Shown here in pieces: positions 57,866-64,000 of a stretch of DNA of 64,000 nt. This DNA is from Bacillota bacterium. Its GTDB lineage: Bacteria; Bacillota; UBA4882; UBA8346. A model generated the notes under the pieces. It did not search any database and was not told the DNA's origin. It saw only the letters and a program-made list of their open reading frames with translations. Within the stretch, counting starts at the first letter, position 1; every line of letters begins with the position of its first letter. Where the stretch lies: NCBI GenBank assembly GCA_023392595.1, contig JAEVYU010000065.1:1-64000 (forward strand), read 5' to 3'. A program made the position numbers and the translations under genes.

Positions 57866-60056
57866 TTGATTCATCTCCTTTATTTACGCGGACAGGCGCA
57901 TTCCAATCTTCCAAAACCAGCAGCAAAAGCATGGGTAGTCCGAACATATACATGGTCGTGACCGTGACGATTCCGGAATCGTTAATTAATAATGCCACGA
58001 TTGCAGTAAGCGTTAATCCAAAAAAACCTCTGGTTTCATCCGGATATTTTTGAAGGAAACGCGATACGAAAAAAGGCGGTTTTTTATATAAAATGGGGAT
58101 TGCCAGTAAAATCAAAAGTAAAACTTTAGTCCAAAACGTATAGGCGATTAAACGAAAATTTAAATCTAGTTTTCGCTTAACCAAATCGGCAATGGTGTTG
58201 AAGCCTTGACTCCGGACAACATCTAAAAATTGTCCAAAATGAGTCATATTGATATTATTGAGATAATAATCCCACAATCCTGCCAGTACCAATAGAGAAA
58301 TTGCGGCGGCAATCAAGCTGACAATGTCTTTCCAATGAATCGGCCTATCCAACCAAAGGTTTGTGGTAATCCCTAAACCAATAAGGGCGGTAGCGCCGCC
58401 CCCGACACTTGAGCCAAAATTGGGATGGGCAAGAAATATAGCTATAAAGCAAGTAATCGTCCATAATATTTGTTTCCGACAAACGGTAATCTTCTTTAAC
58501 TGTGTTGATACCGTTACAATAATGGCTCCTAATAAAAAGCCCATATATTCATTGCCGACTCCATAAAAACGGGCGCCTGCAACGGCTGAATAGCCAAAAA
58601 ACGAACGTAATTCCAAAAAACCATTAAAAAAACCTTCCAGGAGGATTACTACAATCGTTAATAAGGCAATACCGGATAGGGTTAATAAGGGTTTACCCTT
58701 GGACCCACAGCGAACCATAAACAAAATCAACAGGGCCAATCCCAATGTCCATCCCAAGATGGCAAACCAATTAAGAGGATTGATGGCGGCTTCTATCAAA
58801 AAAACAACCGGGATCGTGATTAAATATAAGTAAGCATTTGCTATATAATTAAATAAACTATGGTGCCTGGACCAAAAAAATGCGCCCACGACTCCGCCAA
58901 GGATTAATCCAATCAATATATAGGCGTAAGTTGTTAAGAGAGGCCATCGCACATTATAATTTTGAATTAATTGTTGTTGTTCGTCCCGGACTGTCTGCCA
59001 ATTGCCCGACACCCGTTGCAATATATGCCCGCTAAAATAACGCGACTTTGGAATATTCAAATAGTGGAGGATGGTAATGGGTAGATCATAACAGGTAATA
59101 ATTCCTGTTTTTCGAGTGCTGGGAGAATAAAGAAGCCCACTTTCAAAACCCGGTCCTAAAATAACTACCGGGCTTAGTCGTTGTCCAGCTCCGGCATTCC
59201 GTAACGGCGCCTGTGCTGTAAAAAGCAATGTCAAAGTTTGGCGATGGTCAATTTCCTCAAAAAATCGTCCCACTAAAGAATCGTAACGGTGTAGTATCTC
59301 TCTTCGGTAATTTCCCCATTGAGACTCAGTCAGATAAAGACTAAAACGTTCCAACCGTTCTAAGTCACCGAGTGTCACGGCTATTACATTCGCTTGCTTA
59401 CGAAATTCATGCCAAGTATTAAAAACCTGCTCATTATCAGTACGATGACCGAATGGGAAAGAAGGATCATCCTGGATGGAGTTTTCCCCGATATTTCCCA
59501 AATCGATCTGTCCTTTTTGATCCATTAATAAAAGCGCGCTGCTACGACTAATCAAATCGGCATCGGCATTTCCAATGGCGGCCGTTTTGAATAGACTCCG
59601 ATGCAGTAACTCTCCAAATAACCCAATATTGGGAGTAATATCTTTGCTATTGAGTTGAATCAATTTAGCCAATCCTATATGGACGATACCCGACGGAGGC
59701 GCCTTATACCCCATAAGGGATTGATATAAATCTCCCGCCGGTATCTGCCTGAATTTTTCAGAAGCCCCAAACAGCAAGTAATTTTCTTCAGCAGTCTTTA
59801 CTTGGGTGCCGCTGTTAAAAGTAAAATAAATTTGATCCAAACTCACCGGTTCCGAAAGCGGAGTCGTCATAATCGCCGTAGAACCATTTTTTACCAAACG
59901 ATAAAGGTTGGGATATTGGGGTGTAATATCCTCAAGAGTTAAACGAGTGATATCTAAAATCAACACTTCCTTGGAATTGGCTGCGCATAATGCAGGCTTG
60001 TTTATGGTAAATAATATCACCGAAAGCAAGAAAAACACAAATATCCGGCGCAACAC
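57852..60056 (-). CDS. membrane protein with extracytoplasmic alkaline-phosphatase-like domain and about ten helices
   Basis: A protein of 734 residues. GTG 60056 is chosen because AAGGGGTGG lies 6 bases upstream and gives a clean signal peptide (MLRRIFVFFLLSVILFTIN..ALCA). Residues ~27-380 form a domain like the alkaline phosphatase/phosphoglycerol transferase fold: KEVLILDITRLTLEDI, PNLYRLVKNGSTAIMTT, FFEEIDHRQTLTLLFTAQAP and TGIITCYDLPITILHYLNI correspond to the nucleophile-side strands. About ten membrane helices follow. The threonine/serine nucleophile is not obvious, so activity is uncertain. Similar proteins are unnamed. The gp47-like gene overlaps its 3' end. Confidence 0.6.
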   Translation of the reverse strand: MLRRIFVFFLLSVILFTINKPALCAANSKEVLILDITRLTLEDITPQYPNLYRLVKNGSTAIMTTPLSEPVSLDQIYFTFNSGTQVKTAEENYLLFGASEKFRQIPAGDLYQSLMGYKAPPSGIVHIGLAKLIQLNSKDITPNIGLFGELLHRSLFKTAAIGNADADLISRSSALLLMDQKGQIDLGNIGENSIQDDPSFPFGHRTDNEQVFNTWHEFRKQANVIAVTLGDLERLERFSLYLTESQWGNYRREILHRYDSLVGRFFEEIDHRQTLTLLFTAQAPLRNAGAGQRLSPVVILGPGFESGLLYSPSTRKTGIITCYDLPITILHYLNIPKSRYFSGHILQRVSGNWQTVRDEQQQLIQNYNVRWPLLTTYAYILIGLILGGVVGAFFWSRHHSLFNYIANAYLYLITIPVVFLIEAAINPLNWFAILGWTLGLALLILFMVRCGSKGKPLLTLSGIALLTIVVILLEGFFNGFLELRSFFGYSAVAGARFYGVGNEYMGFLLGAIIVTVSTQLKKITVCRKQILWTITCFIAIFLAHPNFGSSVGGGATALIGLGITTNLWLDRPIHWKDIVSLIAAAISLLVLAGLWDYYLNNINMTHFGQFLDVVRSQGFNTIADLVKRKLDLNFRLIAYTFWTKVLLLILLAIPILYKKPPFFVSRFLQKYPDETRGFFGLTLTAIVALLINDSGIVTVTTMYMFGLPMLLLLVLEDWNAPVRVNKGDESNGDS

Positions 60057-60171
60057 GTTTAGCCACCCCTTGTCCAAGATTAAAGCCTGTCCACTTTTTA
60101 AATCTTTTGATGTCAAAAAAAAAACGGATAAGTTCCGCTTTATCTCATAATACCCAATCCTCCCCTAATTG

Positions 60172-61278
60172 TCAATCAGGGTCTGAAAACTTCAAATCAA
60201 GTTTTTCAGAAATCGGTTCCCCGGCAACTGAATTTTGATCATGAAAACAAATTTCATAAAAACTCCTCATGATAATCCCCACAATGGCTCCCAAAGGCAC
60301 TGCAAAAATCATCCCGATCAGCCCAAAAACCGCTCCTCCAAACATAATCAAAAAAATGACAGTGGCCGGGTTTATTCGTAAATTACAACTAATAATCCGG
60401 GGAGCTAAAAAAAGGGCTTCAATTTGATTAATGACCAGAAATAGAATGATCACATACAATACAAGCCATGGGGATTTGAGCAAGGCAAAAACAATTAAGG
60501 GAATTGCACCGATGATCGGCCCGAAATAAGGGATAACATTAAAAATACCAACAATAAAGCCCAAAAGAATGGCGGATTCAAATCCTAAAAGGCTCAATCC
60601 AATTGCAAATAATGCTCCAATGATCAATGTATCCAGCAATTGGCTGCGAATATAATATTTAAAAACCGCATCAATCTTCAAAAATGTGTGGGCCCAATGA
60701 CTACCCATATATTTTTGAATCCATTGCAAAATATTATTTTTAATTCGCGGATAATCTCTACTGAAATAATAGGCAATTAGAGGGATCAGTAAATAAAGAA
60801 GAGATTGAGAGAAAAACTGGATTACGGTTCCTCCCAATTGAATAAAAAAATCGTTAAGAGCAGTGGTTATTCTTTGGGTTAAGTCGCCAGTCATTATCTG
60901 CGGATTAAAAGGAAGCTGCCATTTGTTTATCATACCATTTAATTTATTTTGAATATCTTGGAGATCCATCAATACTTGGGGCAACTTTTGAATTAATGTC
61001 GTCAAATCCCGGATAAGGCGAGGAATCAATGTTTCTAAAACTAATATGCCCATCACCAAAAGGGCTCCATAAATTGTAATAATCGCCAAGTCACGGCGGG
61101 CTCCCCTTTTTTGTAAAAACTCAACCATCGGGTTCAAAGCGTATGCCAGAAAAAAAGCCAAAATAAACGGCAACAAGATAGCCCGTGATAGGTAAATGAC
61201 TATCAGAATAAAAGAAATGATTACAATTAAAAAGAATATTTTTTTTAGGGTCAATCGGGTCTCCATGTTCTTTGGCAT
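60172..61278 (-). CDS. AI-2E family transporter
   Basis: A protein of about 368 residues with seven to eight helices. LLPFILAFFLAYALNPMVEF, IPLIAYYFSRDYPRIK and the conserved IFNVIPYFGPIIGAIPLIVF and FGLIGMIFAVPLGAIVG segments mark the AI-2E (YtvI/TqsA/PerM) family. Members export or exchange small ions or quorum signals; a sodium/proton role is known for some. The start is uncertain (ATG 61278 or 61266; neither has a strong ribosome binding site). It lies 115 bases upstream of the alkaline-phosphatase-like gene on the same strand. Confidence 0.88.
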   Translation of the reverse strand: MPKNMETRLTLKKIFFLIVIISFILIVIYLSRAILLPFILAFFLAYALNPMVEFLQKRGARRDLAIITIYGALLVMGILVLETLIPRLIRDLTTLIQKLPQVLMDLQDIQNKLNGMINKWQLPFNPQIMTGDLTQRITTALNDFFIQLGGTVIQFFSQSLLYLLIPLIAYYFSRDYPRIKNNILQWIQKYMGSHWAHTFLKIDAVFKYYIRSQLLDTLIIGALFAIGLSLLGFESAILLGFIVGIFNVIPYFGPIIGAIPLIVFALLKSPWLVLYVIILFLVINQIEALFLAPRIISCNLRINPATVIFLIMFGGAVFGLIGMIFAVPLGAIVGIIMRSFYEICFHDQNSVAGEPISEKLDLKFSDPD

Positions 61279-61410
61279 TCCACGCAAGAGGCAAAATAAA
61301 AAAAGGACTGCCCGCTGGTGGTCTACAGAATCATCCAATATTAAGAACAGCTTCGGCGCTAATATTGCATAATACCGTATATCAAAACCAAGAGACAGCC
61401 TATTGACTCA

Positions 61411-61650
61411 TTATGAAGTCCGGTGTGCCAGTTTTCGTGAAAATGCTTGAGTTCCATTCTTTACAGCAGAAGTCCATCTTCTGGCATTATCCTGCATCAT
61501 TTTTGCAGTTTCACGGGTCCGGCCACTTAATTGGTCCACCTGCGCATTCATATTTTTCATAACGCCGGTTTTTTTGCGCATCAACATAACGATTCCAACT
61601 GTTGCCCCAATTACGCTTCCGGTTATAATCCCCCTGACAAGCTTATTCAT
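61411..61650 (-). CDS. YtxH-like small membrane protein
   Basis: A protein of 79 residues. The N-terminal glycine-rich helix (LVRGIITGSVIGATVGIVMLM) and a charged, helical remainder (GRTRETAKMMQDNARRWTSA) match the YtxH layout, which in Bacillus is linked to general stress. A ribosome binding site (AGGTGAAGC) precedes the ATG. It stands between mnmA and the AI-2E transporter. The function is unknown. Confidence 0.75.
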   Translation of the reverse strand: MNKLVRGIITGSVIGATVGIVMLMRKKTGVMKNMNAQVDQLSGRTRETAKMMQDNARRWTSAVKNGTQAFSRKLAHRTS

Positions 61651-61724
61651 TTAATGCTTCACCTCTTTCCAATAGGACGATTGATGGATATTATCTCCCA
61701 TTCCAAGAGGGGCTAATCATAATT

Positions 61725-62810
61725 TTAGGGAATTGCCCTTTCGATCGTCCCGCCGCCCAACATTAAGTCACCTCTGTAAAAAACCACAGCTTGTCCCGGA
61801 GTGACCGCTCGTTGAGAGGTTTTAAACTCCACATTCACCTGATTTCCATCAATCGGGCGGATGATGCAGGAAACCGGTTTGGCGCTATAGCGGATTTTCA
61901 CTTCAACTTCCTGTGAAGAATCCAAATCCTGAAAAGCAATCCAATTCATTTTGGAGGCTATCAATCCCTTGCTGAACACCTCTTCTTGGGTGCCGACAAC
62001 CACTTCGTTGGTTTCGGGATCGATTTTAGTCACAAAAAGAGGGGTACCCTTTGCAATTCCTAATCCTTTTCGCTGGCCAATCGTAAAATTAAAAATTCCT
62101 TGGTGATGTCCAAGAATCTGTCCTTTGGAATCAACAATCGTCCCCGGTTTAGCATGACCCGGTGAATATTCGTCAATAAAACGGCTATAATCTTGATCCG
62201 GCACAAAACAAATTTCCTGGCTGTCGGGCTTATCGGCTACCCTCAAACCCAACATGGCCGCCTTTTGGCGGATCACGGTTTTTTCGAAACTCCCGAGCGG
62301 AAATAAACTACGGGACAATTGTTCCTGATTAAGGCCGTATAAAACATAACTCTGATCTTTCGTACTGTCGAACCCTTTTCGCAACAACCAACGGCCGGTC
62401 AGCGGATCCTGATCTTTTTGCACATAATGACCGGTTGCTATATAATCTCCACCCAAGGATAGGCTTTTTTCAAGAAGATTATCAAATTTAAGACTATGGT
62501 TACAGACAATACAAGGGTTGGGAGTCCTGCCCTGCAGGTATTCGTTAACAAAATAATCGATGACTTTTTCCCGAAAGGGTACTTGAAAATTCAGTACATA
62601 ATAAGGAATACCCAGCTTACCGGCAACGGCTCTGGCATCCTCCACTGCTCCTAAAGAGCAGCAACCTCCCTCCACCTCAGTGCCATACGGTAAATCACTG
62701 GGCCATATTTGCATGGTGACACCTATGACTTCATATCCCTGTTCAAGCAAAAGAGCAGCCGCGACAGAACTATCAACGCCACCGCTCATAGCCATGATGA
62801 CCCGAGCCAT
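61725..62810 (-). CDS. mnmA: tRNA-specific 2-thiouridylase MnmA
   Basis: A protein of 361 residues. The PP-loop AMSGGVDSSVAA (residues ~7-18), the nucleophile cysteine motif TPNPCIVCN and the second cysteine in SQEICFVPDQDY are diagnostic. It makes 2-thiouridine at position 34 of tRNA for Lys, Glu and Gln. Sulfur comes from a cysteine desulfurase, here encoded just upstream on the same strand. An AAGGAGG site precedes the ATG. Confidence 0.97.
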   Translation of the reverse strand: MARVIMAMSGGVDSSVAAALLLEQGYEVIGVTMQIWPSDLPYGTEVEGGCCSLGAVEDARAVAGKLGIPYYVLNFQVPFREKVIDYFVNEYLQGRTPNPCIVCNHSLKFDNLLEKSLSLGGDYIATGHYVQKDQDPLTGRWLLRKGFDSTKDQSYVLYGLNQEQLSRSLFPLGSFEKTVIRQKAAMLGLRVADKPDSQEICFVPDQDYSRFIDEYSPGHAKPGTIVDSKGQILGHHQGIFNFTIGQRKGLGIAKGTPLFVTKIDPETNEVVVGTQEEVFSKGLIASKMNWIAFQDLDSSQEVEVKIRYSAKPVSCIIRPIDGNQVNVEFKTSQRAVTPGQAVVFYRGDLMLGGGTIERAIP

Positions 62811-62944
62811 ATTTCCTCCTTGATGCTAATAAAAATTAAATAATTAATCATAACATTTTGGAATCCAGAAGCCCAAATAAAAGCACACAGAAAAACCCGG
62901 TATGATATCTTTTGCTTCCGGCTCCTGTTTTCTGGATCCCCATC

Positions 62945-64000
62945 TTACCTATCATACAACGGAGACATAGAACGCAATTTATTGACGATTTCCGGCAGAA
63001 CTTCCAGTAAATAATCAATTTCTTCCTTGGTATTGGATTTACCTAAGGTTATTCTAAGAGAACCATGGGCAATCTCGTGGCAAAGGCCCATAGCCAAAAG
63101 CACATGAGAAGGTTCAAGCGACCCGGAAGTGCACGCCGAACCACTGGAAGCTGCTATTCCTCTTAAGTCCAGATTCAACAGCAAAGATTCACCCTCAATA
63201 TACTCAAAACTAAAGTTGACGTTGCCCGGCAAACGCTCCGTCCGGTGGCCGTTCAAGCGCAGATGATCAATCTTATTTAAGGCATTATCAATCAGGTAAT
63301 CTCTTAAATAAGTAGTTTTTCTTTGATTCTCCGTCAACCGGCTGTTAGCTAGCTGGATAGCTTTGGCAAGGCCGACAATACCGGCAATATTCTCTGTGCC
63401 TGCCCGGCGGTTCCGTTCCTGTCCCCCGCCATGGATCAAGGAGTGGATCCGGGTGCCTTTGCGAATATATAAAGCACCAACTCCTTTAGGGCCGTATAAC
63501 TTATGGGCGGACAAAGAAAGCAAATCAACGGATAAATCATTGACATTGACCGGAATCGAACCCGTAGATTGAACCGCGTCGGTATGAAATAAAATTTTTC
63601 TTTCCTTCAAAAGCCTACCAATAACCGCAATTGGTTGAATAGTCCCTATTTCATTGTTGGCATGCATAATGGACACCAAAATCGTCCGGTCGGTAAGCGC
63701 CTTCAATACATCCTGCGGTTCGACCAAACCGTCCGCGTCCACGGGAAGATAAGTAATTTCAAACCCTTTTCTTTCAAGATATTTGCAAGTATCAAAAATA
63801 GCATGATGTTCAATGGATGAAGTAATTATATGATTTCCTTTGTCCTTATAAGCTGATGCAATTCCCTTAAGCGCCAGGTTATCACTTTCGGAGCCGCATC
63901 CTGTAAAAACAATTTCCCTGGGTTCGTCGGCTCCGAGTTCTTGGGTCACGATTACCCGGGCATCCTCAATGGTTTTTCTGGTTTCCCTGCCATAGGAATG
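62945..64000 (-). CDS. cysteine desulfurase (IscS/NifS type), N-terminus beyond the window
   Basis: The last 351 residues of a cysteine desulfurase of about 380-390. The visible start reads HSYGRETRKTIEDARVIV, so about 35 N-terminal residues lie past position 64000. The PLP lysine is in SAHKLYGPKG and the catalytic cysteine loop in SSGSACTSGSLEPSHVLLAMG. It takes sulfur from cysteine and delivers it to MnmA, encoded 134 bases downstream, and perhaps to the iron-sulfur scaffold at 26814. The arrangement of desulfurase followed by mnmA is typical of Firmicutes (yrvO-mnmA), so yrvO/iscS is a fair name. Confidence 0.95.
   Translation of the reverse strand, partial: HSYGRETRKTIEDARVIVTQELGADEPREIVFTGCGSESDNLALKGIASAYKDKGNHIITSSIEHHAIFDTCKYLERKGFEITYLPVDADGLVEPQDVLKALTDRTILVSIMHANNEIGTIQPIAVIGRLLKERKILFHTDAVQSTGSIPVNVNDLSVDLLSLSAHKLYGPKGVGALYIRKGTRIHSLIHGGGQERNRRAGTENIAGIVGLAKAIQLANSRLTENQRKTTYLRDYLIDNALNKIDHLRLNGHRTERLPGNVNFSFEYIEGESLLLNLDLRGIAASSGSACTSGSLEPSHVLLAMGLCHEIAHGSLRITLGKSNTKEEIDYLLEVLPEIVNKLRSMSPLYDR

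Overview
The window reads as chromosomal DNA of an anaerobic, motile, probably endospore-forming member of the Bacillota (Firmicutes). The support is: strong GGAGG-type ribosome binding sites with frequent GTG/TTG starts; a perfect CIRCE operator before groES-groEL; sporulation-associated genes (GerW/YtfJ, a DUF2953 protein and a DacF-type carboxypeptidase); motAB behind a sigma-D-like promoter; LonB, ClpX, ClpP and trigger factor in a row; a HutP-family protein; and a four-subunit 2-oxoacid:ferredoxin oxidoreductase. I cannot name the genus. A deep-branching clostridial or Limnochordia/Hydrogenispora-like lineage is a guess.

Positions 1-8400 are an accessory, partly decayed, visibly AT-rich region. 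It holds three unrecognised membrane proteins, a nitroreductase, a flavin-binding pyridoxamine-oxidase-like protein, a SAM methyltransferase, a GNAT acetyltransferase, and a Doc toxin with a 57-residue partner too short to stand out among open frames. Around these are gene remnants (HicB-like, LbH acyltransferase-like, a duplicated C-terminal fragment), IS-end-like sequences, palindromic repeats with GC-rich cores, and a 42-bp minisatellite of eight units. Positions 8400-13100 hold two small regulatory units: an iron-sulfur QueG-like protein, a short GNAT-like protein and a GntR regulator behind a palindromic operator; and, divergently, a MocR regulator facing a second, frameshifted-looking GNAT-like paralogue, with a flavodoxin-fold oxidoreductase alongside.

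From 13100 onward the content is mostly core chromosome, largely on the minus strand. It includes a secreted M16 peptidase pair (one without the zinc motif), a YfcE-type phosphoesterase, a Na/Pi cotransporter with PhoU, a secreted endonuclease/exonuclease/phosphatase-family protein, the Vor/Kor-type oxidoreductase operon, folC, trmL, a NifU-like scaffold, motAB and pepF. Next come hutP-aroH-hisC, a patatin/BaiN-type operon, lonB, clpX, clpP, tig, a tRNA-Leu, dacF, gerW, a DUF2953 protein, a calcium-type P-ATPase, rqcH, groESL, a PIF1-type helicase, an SDR dehydrogenase, csoR-copZ and the HU gene. The window closes with a DUF1292 protein, ruvX, a gp47-like/alkaline-phosphatase-like membrane pair, an AI-2E family permease, a YtxH-like protein, mnmA, and a cysteine desulfurase cut by the right edge. 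Most operons end in clear intrinsic terminators.

The most interesting signals are the hutP-aroH-hisC operon, which apparently must be read through an intrinsic terminator; the operator-controlled QueG-like/GNAT-like/GntR unit and its paralogue next door; the pair of overlapping envelope genes at 56339-60056; and the repeat-rich decayed region at the left end.
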